Shown here in pieces: positions 15,452 to 23,577 of a DNA stretch of 64,000 nucleotides (its first letter is position 1; each line of letters begins with the position of its first letter). The notes under the pieces were generated by a model. That model was not told the origin of the DNA. It saw nothing but the letters and a program-made list of their open reading frames with translations, and searched no databases. This DNA comes from UBA4312 sp040266995 (GTDB lineage Bacteria; Bacillota_I; Bacilli_A; Erysipelotrichales; Erysipelotrichaceae): the NCBI GenBank assembly GCA_040266995.1, contig JAWRHV010000025.1:1-64000 (forward strand), read 5' to 3'. Both the position numbers and the translations under genes were made by a program.

Positions 15452-16464
15452 AGGTCGCCATTTTAGGGGGATCTTTTGATCCTGTTCATTGTGGACATAT
15501 AGCGATGGCAAAGACGGCGTTACAGGCTTTGGACTGTGATCAGGTTTGGTTTATGCCGACCCAGGATACACCGTTGAAATACCATTCCCTGACGCCGGCG
15601 CATCATCGTGTGGCCATGATCGAACGGATCCTGGATCAAGATCCACGGTTCCGATTGTGTCGTCTGGAAGTGGAAAGAGAAGGGAAAAGCTACACGATCG
15701 ATACGGTCCGCCAGCTGACCTGCCAATATCCGGCGCATACGTTTTACTGGCTGATTGGCAATGATCAGATTGCGCAGTTTGCCAGTTGGAAGGATGCCGA
15801 CCAGCTTGTACAGCTTTGCCATTTTGTCGGCTTTGACAGAGATGGAAAGATGGCAGACAGCCCCTATGATATCCAGAGGATCCATATGCCGATGGTACCG
15901 GTTTCCTCCAGTGAGATCCGTATCGGCAACAAATTGAATTATCTGCCACAGACAGTTCGTGAATATATGTATGAACATCGTCTGTATATTAAAGAATTTG
16001 TACATACAAGAGTCAATGAACATCGCTATCTGCATAGTGTTTCGGTCGCCGAGCTATGCCAGCATTTGGCTATTGCCAATGGGCTGGATCCACAGAAAGC
16101 CTATCTGATTGGGTTGTTCCACGATGTGGCCAAGTCCATGTCCAAAGAGGCGATGGAACAATGGATGGATATTCTTTGCCCTGCGAATAAAAAGTATGCC
16201 GTACCTGTATGGCATGGCTTTGTCGGCAGTGAGATCGTAGACCGTGTCTTTTATTTGCGGGATCCTCAGATCAAAAACGCTATCTATCATCACGTTTTGG
16301 GAACCAGCACGGATCCTTACGCGGAAATCGTATTCTGCGCAGACAAGACCGATCCGCTGCGCGACTATGATTCCAGTGAACTGATTGCGTTGTGTGAGAA
16401 AGATATACATCAGGGCTTTATCAAAATCAAAGAAGAAAATGAGAAGTATTTACGAAAGGGATAG
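15448..16464 (+). CDS. nadD: Nicotinate-nucleotide adenylyltransferase fused to YqeK-type HD hydrolase
   Basis: 338-aa bifunctional protein. Residues 1-185 are NadD, which makes deamido-NAD from nicotinate mononucleotide and ATP: GGSFDPVHCGH at 6-16 and the SSSEIR motif near 152-157. Residues 190-338 are an HD domain of the YqeK class, which cleaves Ap4A: HRYLHSVSVAE, the metal pair LFHDVAK near 225-231, and WHGFVGS downstream. In Bacillus these are adjacent genes; here they share one frame, like the fusions known in Mollicutes relatives. It overlaps yhbY by 4 bases. Confidence 0.92.
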   Translation: MKVAILGGSFDPVHCGHIAMAKTALQALDCDQVWFMPTQDTPLKYHSLTPAHHRVAMIERILDQDPRFRLCRLEVEREGKSYTIDTVRQLTCQYPAHTFYWLIGNDQIAQFASWKDADQLVQLCHFVGFDRDGKMADSPYDIQRIHMPMVPVSSSEIRIGNKLNYLPQTVREYMYEHRLYIKEFVHTRVNEHRYLHSVSVAELCQHLAIANGLDPQKAYLIGLFHDVAKSMSKEAMEQWMDILCPANKKYAVPVWHGFVGSEIVDRVFYLRDPQIKNAIYHHVLGTSTDPYAEIVFCADKTDPLRDYDSSELIALCEKDIHQGFIKIKEENEKYLRKG

Positions 16465-16467
16465 AAC

Positions 16468-16806
16468 ATGGAATTAAAGGAAATCGTCATTCAAGCGATA
16501 TTGGAAAAGAAAGCATTGGACGTACGGGTCTATGATTGTCGTTCCTTAACACCGTTTATGGATTATGTCATTGTGGCCAGTACGACCAACCTGCGTCAAA
16601 ACAACGCCATTGCGCAGAACCTGAAGGACCGCATCCGGGAAGCCGGGTTTGATATCGAGATCCGTATGGAGGGAAAAGCAGATTCCCGCTGGGTTCTTGT
16701 GGACCTCAAGGAAATTGTGGTGCACCTGTTTGTAAAGGAAGAAAGACAAGTCTACCAGCTGGACCGGCTGTATACAGATTGTCCGGTCACGGAATATGAT
16801 CTATAA
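16468..16806 (+). CDS. rsfS: Ribosome silencing factor RsfS
   Basis: 112-aa protein of the RsfS/YbeB/Iojap family, which binds L14 on the 50S subunit and blocks subunit joining in starvation. Seen: VYDCRSLTPFMDYVIVAS near residues 21-38, the GKADSRWVLVDL segment near 70-81 and VVHLFVKEERQVYQLDRLY near 86-104. It lies 3 bases after nadD-yqeK and overlaps the methyltransferase gene by 11 bases. Confidence 0.95.
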   Translation: MELKEIVIQAILEKKALDVRVYDCRSLTPFMDYVIVASTTNLRQNNAIAQNLKDRIREAGFDIEIRMEGKADSRWVLVDLKEIVVHLFVKEERQVYQLDRLYTDCPVTEYDL

Positions 16807-17503
16807 TCAGCTGGCTTCGTATTATGATGCGCTGGTCAAGGATGACCAGGCAACCCTGGCGTGGGTGTGCTGGATCGAAAAAAGAACAAGACCCTGTGCG
16901 ATGCTGGAGCTGGCATGCGGTTCCGGTGAGATTACCCGGAAGCTGTATCAAGATGGGTTTACGCTGACAGCGTTGGATCTATCCGATCAGATGATCGAAA
17001 AAGCACAGGAAAAATCCCCGGAGATCACGTTTCTTTGCCGGGATATGAAAGATCTGTCGGGATTGCCGACGTATCCGGTGATTGCGTGTCTGTGTGACAG
17101 CTTTAACTATATCTTATCCGAACAAGAGGTAGAGAATTTTTTTAAAGAAGTGGCTGATCATCTGGAACCGGGTGGACTCTTTTTCTTCGATACACATTCT
17201 CTGGATCGGCTGCAGGAGTTTGCGGAAGAATGGAATGAAACCGGTGTTTTTGAGGATGGTGTCGGATATCAATGGTCGATCCTGTGTGAGGATCAATGGC
17301 TATACCAGGATTTTGCGTTTTACAGACGCGATGGACACGTAGAACAAGAGCATCATCTGCAAAGAGTGTATGATCCGGCCTGGCTGGAACAAGCGTTGGC
17401 AAAGCACTTTGACATTGTGGATGTATATACGGACTTTCAATGGCCGGGCATTCAAAACGGAGAAAAGTATTTTTATACGGTTAGAAAGAAGGAAGAGCAA
17501 TGA
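16796..17503 (+). CDS. Class I SAM-dependent methyltransferase (YqeM-like)
   Basis: 235-aa methyltransferase of unknown target. Seen: SAM-binding LELACGSGEITRKL near residues 37-50, acidic end of strand 2 at TALDLSDQMIEKA near 59-71, and motif IV region IACLCDSFNYIL near 96-107. It holds the place of yqeM in the Bacillus cluster. The ATG overlaps the end of rsfS; the 3' end overlaps mtnN by 4 bases. Confidence 0.85.
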   Translation: MIYNQLASYYDALVKDDQATLAWVCWIEKRTRPCAMLELACGSGEITRKLYQDGFTLTALDLSDQMIEKAQEKSPEITFLCRDMKDLSGLPTYPVIACLCDSFNYILSEQEVENFFKEVADHLEPGGLFFFDTHSLDRLQEFAEEWNETGVFEDGVGYQWSILCEDQWLYQDFAFYRRDGHVEQEHHLQRVYDPAWLEQALAKHFDIVDVYTDFQWPGIQNGEKYFYTVRKKEEQ

Positions 17504-18177
17504 TTGGAATTATTGCCGCAATGGATATAGAAGTGGACGCGATCCGTGCTGTATCGGAAATCACCGGAGAGCAGCAGATTGCCGACTGTCAGATCTATGT
17601 CGGTAAGATTGGTTCAAAAGATATTGTCCTGTGTAAAAGCGGGGTCGGAAAAACGCATGCGGCTATGGCCGCAACCATTCTGTGTATGTATTATCAGCCC
17701 CAGGCTATTATCAATGTCGGCACAGCCGGTGGGTTATTGGCACAACAGAAGGTGTTGGATATCGTGATCAGCTCCAAGGTGGTCCAGGCCGATTTTGATA
17801 CTTCGGCCATCGATGGCCCGCAGGGAATCGGCTTGACATACCAGCCATCCGAAAAGATGGTGCAGCTTTGTACGGAAGCTGCATTGCGATGTGGCGTAAC
17901 ATATCACATCGGAACGATAGCCAGCCAGGATCTGTTTATGGCAAGAGATGCGGACTTTGCCCGTCTGATGGAACGTTTTCCGGAGGCAGCCTGCTCGGAA
18001 ATGGAAGCCGGTGCTGTTGCCCAGGTAGCGCAGTCCTTTGAGGTACCGTATATCATCGTACGCTGTTTGAGCGATGTGGTCCACCACAATGAAAATCCGA
18101 TGGAGTTCAGCGAATACGCGCAGAAAGCCAGTGTGCAAAGTGCCAGCTTGATCGAAGCGTTTACACAAAGATTATAA
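17500..18177 (+). CDS. mtnN: 5'-methylthioadenosine/S-adenosylhomocysteine nucleosidase
   Basis: 225-aa nucleosidase that removes adenine from methylthioadenosine, SAH and 5'-deoxyadenosine. Seen: GIIAAMDIEVDAI at the start with the substrate-site Glu, NVGTAGGL near residues 69-76, SEMEAGAVAQVA near 166-177 (purine-site Glu/Met) and the catalytic Asp in RCLSDVV near 187-193. SD AAGGAAGAG precedes the ATG. It feeds the mtnK-mtnA-aldolase set located 2 kb downstream. Confidence 0.93.
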   Translation: MIGIIAAMDIEVDAIRAVSEITGEQQIADCQIYVGKIGSKDIVLCKSGVGKTHAAMAATILCMYYQPQAIINVGTAGGLLAQQKVLDIVISSKVVQADFDTSAIDGPQGIGLTYQPSEKMVQLCTEAALRCGVTYHIGTIASQDLFMARDADFARLMERFPEAACSEMEAGAVAQVAQSFEVPYIIVRCLSDVVHHNENPMEFSEYAQKASVQSASLIEAFTQRL

Positions 18178-18198
18178 AAGAAAGGAGAGGGTCGATTG

Positions 18199-18648
18199 AT
18201 GACACGTTTTAATCGAAGATTCACAACTATATTATGGATTATCCTGATTTTATTGATCCTGATCTTCTGGTCTATGTTTATCAGTGGACCCAATCGTGTG
18301 CATGAAGTCCAACAGGAGCAGAGCATAACCCGTATAGAATCCAAGGTCAAGGGCATCAAGGGAATCACCCGGCATGTGTTTGATTATGTAACCTATCAGG
18401 GCTATACAGAGAAGAAACTGTACTGGTTTGATGTCAACGGCGAAGAGATTACCTCCCGGGATATGAGTACACTGAACTATGAAAAAGCGACAAAGGTTGC
18501 GAAAAACGATTATGGGATCGAACCGGTTTCTATTTTCCTTGGGTATGGCTACAACAATCCTTGTTATGTCATAGAAGGGAAATATGAAATGATATTGATT
18601 GATTATGATACGTTTGAACGTATCTATGAAAGGGAGCTGAAATCCTGA
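18199..18648 (+). CDS. YpmB-like membrane-anchored protein
   Basis: 149-aa protein with one N-terminal transmembrane segment (about residues 10-30) and an extracytoplasmic part containing two PepSY-like repeats (DUF5590/YpmB type). Seen: YTEKKLYWFDVNGEEI near 74-89 and KVAKNDYGIEPVSI near 101-114. ATG 18199 is chosen over TTG 18196 because AAAGGAGAGG ends 8 bases upstream. The order ypmB-dnaD-nth matches the Bacillus ypmB-aspB-dnaD-nth neighbourhood without aspB. Function unknown. Confidence 0.75.
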   Translation: MTRFNRRFTTILWIILILLILIFWSMFISGPNRVHEVQQEQSITRIESKVKGIKGITRHVFDYVTYQGYTEKKLYWFDVNGEEITSRDMSTLNYEKATKVAKNDYGIEPVSIFLGYGYNNPCYVIEGKYEMILIDYDTFERIYERELKS

Positions 18649-19193
18649 TGAAAGAGATAAAATGGAATGCTTCGTATTTCGATCGTCGGACCTGGATCCT
18701 GGAGAATCTGGAAAACCTTCATGTGGAGTCCCAGGAGGCCTTGGTGCTGTTAGTGATAGATTATTGTAATACACAGGGGCTGCCGATCAGTCATGAACTG
18801 CTGGCTGCCAAGACCAAGCTGCCGGTGGATGATATCGAAGCCATCTTTATGACATTAACGGAAAAGGGATATTTGACCATTGAGTTTGAAAAGGGGTCCA
18901 TTGCCTTCAGTATTGCCGGTCTGTTTGAAGAACAGCCGAAGGAGGCTGTTGTCTCTATGAGCCTGATCGAACGCTTTGAAATGGAATTCGGACGTCCTTT
19001 AAGCAGTGCGGAAATGCAGAGGATCCTGGAGCTTCCAGCCGTTTTCCCTGATTATGGCGAACAAGGAGCCATCATTGCGTTGAATGAAGCAATCGTCTAC
19101 GAAAAGTTAAATCTGAACTACATAGAACGCGTTCTTCGTTCCTGGGCCAACAAAGGATTGACAATTGAAGATCTGGAGAATGGAAAACGATGA
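18648..19193 (+). CDS. dnaD: DnaD-family replication initiation protein
   Basis: 181-aa DnaD. Residues 1-95 form the winged-helix DDBH1 domain; the C-terminal DDBH2 domain (about 105-180) includes FEMEFGRPLSSAE and the YIERVLRSWANKGL helix near 158-171, a YxxxILxxW-type DNA-binding motif. In Bacillus it helps load the replicative helicase. The ATG shares a base with the preceding stop, and the gene overlaps nth by 4 bases. Slightly shorter than the 230-aa Bacillus protein. Confidence 0.9.
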   Translation: MKEIKWNASYFDRRTWILENLENLHVESQEALVLLVIDYCNTQGLPISHELLAAKTKLPVDDIEAIFMTLTEKGYLTIEFEKGSIAFSIAGLFEEQPKEAVVSMSLIERFEMEFGRPLSSAEMQRILELPAVFPDYGEQGAIIALNEAIVYEKLNLNYIERVLRSWANKGLTIEDLENGKR

Positions 19194-19822
19194 AACCAAA
19201 TGAAATTGTGGATCAAATTGAAAAGATCTTTCCGCAAGCACAATGTGAACTATCGCATGAAACACCCTTTCAACTGCTGGTCGCTGTCGTATTGTCAGCA
19301 CAGACAACGGATGCCTCTGTCAACAAAGTGACACCGGCTTTATTTGAAAGATTTCCGACTTCCAAAGAACTGGCCGCGGCCGAACCGGAGGAAGTGGAGC
19401 CCTATATACGAAAAATCGGATTGTATCGCAACAAGGCGCGTTCGATCGTCCATTTAAGCAGAGATCTGGAGAATAAGTTTGATGGCCAAGTTCCCGCTAC
19501 GTTTAAGGAGCTGCAGTCTTTATCCGGTGTTGGACGCAAGACGGCCAATGTGGTCAGAAGCGTGGCCTTTGATATACCAAGCTTTGCGGTAGATACCCAT
19601 GTGGAACGTGTCAGCAAACGTCTGGGTTTGGCCAAACCCTATGACAATGTGACCAAGGTGGAAGAAAAACTGCGTCGCAAGATCGACCGGGATCGTTGGA
19701 ATCAGGCACATCACGATTTTATCTTCTTTGGACGGTATCTATGTACCGCCAGAAATCCGCATTGTGACCAGTGTCCTTTTACATCCTTTTGTAAAAGAGA
19801 AAAAATCGAAGGGAAAAAATAG
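19190..19822 (+). CDS. nth: Endonuclease III
   Basis: 210-aa bifunctional DNA glycosylase/AP lyase for oxidised pyrimidines. Seen: helix-hairpin-helix LSGVGRKTANVV near residues 112-123 with the catalytic Lys, catalytic Asp in VDTHVERVSKRLGLA near 135-149, and a [4Fe-4S] motif C-x6-C-x2-C-x5-C at the C-terminus (CTARNPHC to FC). Last gene of the long coupled cluster; its stop codon lies in a terminator stem. Confidence 0.96.
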   Translation: MKPNEIVDQIEKIFPQAQCELSHETPFQLLVAVVLSAQTTDASVNKVTPALFERFPTSKELAAAEPEEVEPYIRKIGLYRNKARSIVHLSRDLENKFDGQVPATFKELQSLSGVGRKTANVVRSVAFDIPSFAVDTHVERVSKRLGLAKPYDNVTKVEEKLRRKIDRDRWNQAHHDFIFFGRYLCTARNPHCDQCPFTSFCKREKIEGKK

Positions 19823-19848
19823 ATATCTCTGCAGATATCTGTTTTTTT
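19821..19848 (+). terminator. Intrinsic terminator after nth
   Basis: 8-bp stem AGATATCT/AGATATCT with a CTGC loop followed by GTTTTTTT. It overlaps the nth stop codon. Confidence 0.85.
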
Positions 19849-19880
19849 GTAGTGTAAAATAGGGTTGCGAGGTGATAGGG

Positions 19881-21077
19881 ATGAAATACGATACGCACTT
19901 TTTATTAGATACTCATACCGTGAAGGAGTATGTAAAAGACGTTGTCGGCTTGTTTAGACGATCTTCTTCTTTGCAGGCGGAAGAAATCGGGGATGGCAAT
20001 ATCAATTATGTATTCAGAGTGTGGGATGAAAATAAATCTGTCGTCGTGAAACAGGCGGATGTGCTGCTGCGATCCTCCGGCCGACCTCTGGACGTATACC
20101 GAAATTCCATTGAAGCCCGTGTCCTGCAGATGGAACAGAAGCTGGCACCGGGATATGTGCCGCACATCTATTTCTATGATGATAAAATGCATGCGTTGAC
20201 CATGGAAGACATTTCGATGTATAAAAATCTTCGCAAAGAGCTGATTGCTTATCATACATACGATCACTTTGCCCACAATATCTCTATCTTTATGGCGCAG
20301 ACGCTTTTGCCGACGACCGATCTGGTCTGTGATCGCGCTGAAAAGAAAAGGAATATGCAGATCTTCACCAATATCGAGCTTTGTGATATTACCGAGGATC
20401 TTGTGTTGACCGAACCTTATTATGACTACAAAAACCGAAATGTGATCCTGGCGGAAAATCAAAAGTTTGTAGAGGAAAACCTGTATCACAACGACGCTTT
20501 GAAGGCCAATGTGGCTTGTCTGCGGCAACGATTTATCAATTACAGTCAGTCACTGATCCATGGCGATCTGCATTCCGGCTCTATCTTTATCAATGAACAA
20601 GGAATAAAGGTCATTGATCCGGAATTTTCCTTTTACGGACCGATGGGCTATGATATCGGCAATGTGATCGGAAATCTGTTCTTTGCGTGGGCCAGAGCTG
20701 TTTATAAGAACGAGGATCCACTCTTTCAAGACTGGTGTCGGCAAACCATCGAGGGTGTGCTGATAGAAACGATGGAGCAGCTTGACCGGGTCTATGAACA
20801 GAGAGTGACATTTCCTCTGTATCAAGAGCCCGATTTCAAGAAACAATATTTCCGCCAGATCTTCTCCGACAGCTTAGGCTATGCGGGTACGGAAATCATA
20901 CGCCGTGTGGTCGGGGACTCCAAGGTGGCAGAGATCACCACCATGGAAGATCCTACACAACGAATCGCGATGGAGAGAGCTTTGATCCGTATGGGGATCT
21001 ATTTGATCAATGAACGGACAAGGATCTGCCGGGGCCGAGAGATCACAGAGCAGTTTCAAACAATTACAGGAGCGTAG
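19881..21077 (+). CDS. mtnK: S-methyl-5-thioribose kinase
   Basis: 398-aa kinase of the protein-kinase-like fold that phosphorylates methylthioribose (and probably 5-deoxyribose). Seen: ATP-binding GDGNINYVFRV near residues 38-48, the catalytic loop HGDLHSGSIFI near 225-235, and DPEFSFYGPMGYDIGN near 243-258 with the DxE metal motif. ATG 19881 is used because GAGGTGA ends 5 bases before it; the upstream in-frame GTG lies inside that SD. First gene of a three-gene salvage operon. Confidence 0.94.
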   Translation: MKYDTHFLLDTHTVKEYVKDVVGLFRRSSSLQAEEIGDGNINYVFRVWDENKSVVVKQADVLLRSSGRPLDVYRNSIEARVLQMEQKLAPGYVPHIYFYDDKMHALTMEDISMYKNLRKELIAYHTYDHFAHNISIFMAQTLLPTTDLVCDRAEKKRNMQIFTNIELCDITEDLVLTEPYYDYKNRNVILAENQKFVEENLYHNDALKANVACLRQRFINYSQSLIHGDLHSGSIFINEQGIKVIDPEFSFYGPMGYDIGNVIGNLFFAWARAVYKNEDPLFQDWCRQTIEGVLIETMEQLDRVYEQRVTFPLYQEPDFKKQYFRQIFSDSLGYAGTEIIRRVVGDSKVAEITTMEDPTQRIAMERALIRMGIYLINERTRICRGREITEQFQTITGA

Positions 21078-21078
21078 T

Positions 21079-22131
21079 ATGGAAAGAAAAGATCAAGGAT
21101 TAGCTTATTTATTACAATATGAACATGTCGCCTGGTTTGATCAAGGGGTGGTCCGTATACTGGATCGAAGAGTATATCCATCCTCCATTACCTATGTGGA
21201 ATGTAAAACCGTCGAGGATGTGGTACAGGCCATTCGTGATATGGTCACACAAAGTGCCGGCCCTTATACTGCCGCCGGGATGGGCATGGCTTTGGCTGCC
21301 TGGCTTGTACGAGAGCAGACCAAAGACCGGCAGTTGGCGTATCTGCAAAAAGCCGGACAGGCCATTTCCCAGGCGCGTCCGACAACGGCCAACCGATACA
21401 GTATCATTACCAATGGATGTATACAGGCTGCTAAGCAGGCCATGGAGCAACACAAAGAACCCTATCAGGCGATTGTACAAAGAACGGTGGATTCTTTAAA
21501 CCGGCGCTACACCACCATGGAAAAAGTGGCTGACTATCTGGTGGATCTGATTCCGGATCATGGAAAGGTTCTGACCCAGTGCTTCGGAGAGACCATCGTC
21601 GGAATGATGTGCCGGGTAGCCAAAAAGCGAATGAAACACATAGAGTTTTATAATGCGGAAACGCGTCCCTATCTGCAGGGAGCTAGATTGACATCCAGCG
21701 TATGTTACGAAATGGGATTTCCCACAACGGTTATTACCGACAATATGGTAGGGTATGTCCTGGAGCATGAGGGGATTTCCTTATTTACCTCGGCGGCGGA
21801 TACGATTGCCAGGGATGGACATATTGCCAATAAGATCGGGACCAAACAGATGGCCATCCTGGCGAAATACTATCATGTACCTTACTTTGTGACAGGAATT
21901 CCGGATGCAGATAAAACCAGTGGAAAGGATATAGTGATCGAACAAAGAGATCCTCAGCAGGTTCTTTCTTACAGGGGCATTCCCAATACCCTGCCGGGAG
22001 TCCACGCAATTTATCCTGCCTTTGACATTACCCCGCCTTATCTGATCGACGGGATCGTCACGGATCAGGGGGTATACAGTGCCTATGATCTGGATTCGTA
22101 TTTTGCCAAAGGACAGAATGCGTTCTATTAA
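21079..22131 (+). CDS. mtnA: S-methyl-5-thioribose-1-phosphate isomerase
   Basis: 350-aa isomerase of the MtnA/eIF2B-related fold, turning methylthioribose-1-phosphate into the ribulose form. Seen: ARPTTANRYS near residues 104-113, LTQCFGET near 154-161 (catalytic Cys), NAETRPYLQGARLT near 193-206, catalytic Asp in ITDNMVG near 219-225 and ANKIGTKQMA near 252-261. ATG 21079 follows AGGAG. It starts one base after mtnK. Sequence around the Cys differs from the textbook MtnA, so a relaxed specificity (5-deoxyribose-1-P) is possible. Confidence 0.88.
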   Translation: MERKDQGLAYLLQYEHVAWFDQGVVRILDRRVYPSSITYVECKTVEDVVQAIRDMVTQSAGPYTAAGMGMALAAWLVREQTKDRQLAYLQKAGQAISQARPTTANRYSIITNGCIQAAKQAMEQHKEPYQAIVQRTVDSLNRRYTTMEKVADYLVDLIPDHGKVLTQCFGETIVGMMCRVAKKRMKHIEFYNAETRPYLQGARLTSSVCYEMGFPTTVITDNMVGYVLEHEGISLFTSAADTIARDGHIANKIGTKQMAILAKYYHVPYFVTGIPDADKTSGKDIVIEQRDPQQVLSYRGIPNTLPGVHAIYPAFDITPPYLIDGIVTDQGVYSAYDLDSYFAKGQNAFY

Positions 22132-22143
22132 AGGAGTCTGTCT

Positions 22144-22785
22144 ATGTTGATGCGAGAACCAAGAAAAAAGATTGCGGAATATGGACGCCGCATGGTGCAG
22201 GATCATCTGACAACCGGAACCTCGGGCAATATCAGCGTGTATGATCCGGAAACCGGGTATTTAGCCATTAAGCCATCTGGTATGCAATATGAAGACATTC
22301 AAGCAGAAGATGTGGTTGTGATGGATCTACAGGGGCATATCATTGAAGGAAACCGAAAGCCTTCCAGCGAATACGCGCTGCATGCGCTGATGTATCAGCT
22401 GGATCCGACCATCCGTGCGGTGGTACATGCACATTCGATGTACAGTACCATTTACGCGTGTTTACGGCAGCCGATCCGGGCCGTCCATTATCTGATTGCA
22501 GACCTCGGTGCCGATCATATTCCATGCGCGGCGTATGCGACCTATGGAACCCGGGAATTGGCAAAAAATGTTGCGAAAGCCAAGACGGAAGCCAAAGCTA
22601 TTTTATTAGCCAACCATGGCCTGGTTACCTTTGATACGAGCCTGGAAAAAGCCTATCAAAACGCAAAGAATACCGAATGGCTGGCCGAACTGCAATACCG
22701 GTCAGAAGCGATCGGAAAACCGTACATTCTCAGTGAAGAAGAGATTGAAACGGTAAAAGAAAGCTTTAAAACCTATGGACAATAA
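22144..22785 (+). CDS. Class II aldolase, likely methylthioribulose-/5-deoxyribulose-1-phosphate aldolase
   Basis: 213-aa zinc aldolase of the FucA/AraD family. Seen: TSGNISVYD near residues 21-29, KPSGMQYEDI near 39-48, PSSEYALH near 71-78 (catalytic Glu), HAHSMYST near 92-99 (zinc His pair) and ANHGL near 154-158 (third zinc His). Placed after mtnK and mtnA, it fits Ald2 of the DHAP shunt, giving DHAP plus methylthioacetaldehyde or acetaldehyde. MtnB dehydratase is a related alternative, but no other Met-salvage genes follow. SD AAAGGAG precedes ATG 22144. Confidence 0.82.
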   Translation: MLMREPRKKIAEYGRRMVQDHLTTGTSGNISVYDPETGYLAIKPSGMQYEDIQAEDVVVMDLQGHIIEGNRKPSSEYALHALMYQLDPTIRAVVHAHSMYSTIYACLRQPIRAVHYLIADLGADHIPCAAYATYGTRELAKNVAKAKTEAKAILLANHGLVTFDTSLEKAYQNAKNTEWLAELQYRSEAIGKPYILSEEEIETVKESFKTYGQ

Positions 22786-22786
22786 A

Positions 22787-22824
22787 AGGAATCGCTATTT
22801 TATGCGCGATTCCTGATTTTTTTT
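22787..22824. terminator. Bidirectional terminator between the aldolase and coaX
   Basis: 9-bp stem AGGAATCGC (22787-22795) / GCGATTCCT (22806-22814) followed by GATTTTTTTT. It covers the coaX stop codon and can serve both converging units. Confidence 0.85.
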
Positions 22825-23577
22825 ATAAATAATGTTCAACCCTTTAAAGATCAAGGTCGGATCATATACATTAATCAACTTCGTATGCCCATAAACAACA
22901 CGGCCTAAGCCACCGGTTGCAACAACCTTTAAATCTTTACAGCCCGTTTCTTTACGGATCTGCTTGATGGTATATTCCACGCCGCCTATGTATTGGTAGA
23001 AGACACCCGCCTGCATTTCCGTCTGTGTGTTGCGAGCCAGTACAGTCTCCGGTTTCTTGATTTCAATTTCCGGAAGCTGAGCAGTCTGCGACCAGAGCGC
23101 GTTGGCGCCGGTTTCGATGCCGACACTGATGACACCGGATTTAAACCGTCCGTTTTCATCCACGTAATCGTATGTGGTGGCCGTACCGAAGTCGATGACC
23201 AATACCGGGCCGCCATAATAATGGTAGGCGCCGGCACAGTCGGCAATTCGATCGGCCCCTACACTGCGGGGATTCTCGAGCTGAACGCTGATTCCGCTTT
23301 TTATACCCGGCTGTACGACCATGGGATCGATGCCGAAGAATTTAATGACACCGTTTCGACATGAATGCATGACCTTTGGTACAACACTGCACATGATAAC
23401 ATCTTTGATCTGGGTCTTGTCGATGTCAGCACTCTTTAAGAAGTTTTCCAGCATGACACCAAATTCATCACTGGTCCGCCGAGCCTTCGTCGTCAGGCGG
23501 TACCGATCGATCAGGGTGTCATTTTCAATCAAACCTACGGTAATATTCGTGTTTCCAATATCTATAGCAGCAATCAT
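22795..23577 (-). CDS. coaX: Type III pantothenate kinase
   Basis: 260-aa ASKHA-fold kinase for the first step of CoA synthesis. Seen: AAIDIGNTNITVG at the start (phosphate loop), SVVPKV near residue 68, SVGADRIADC near 104-113, VIDFGTATTYD near 126-136, and GGLGRVVYG near 222-230. It overlaps coaBC by 4 bases, so two steps of CoA synthesis are coupled. Confidence 0.95.
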   Translation of the reverse strand: MIAAIDIGNTNITVGLIENDTLIDRYRLTTKARRTSDEFGVMLENFLKSADIDKTQIKDVIMCSVVPKVMHSCRNGVIKFFGIDPMVVQPGIKSGISVQLENPRSVGADRIADCAGAYHYYGGPVLVIDFGTATTYDYVDENGRFKSGVISVGIETGANALWSQTAQLPEIEIKKPETVLARNTQTEMQAGVFYQYIGGVEYTIKQIRKETGCKDLKVVATGGLGRVVYGHTKLINVYDPTLIFKGLNIIYKKNQESRIK

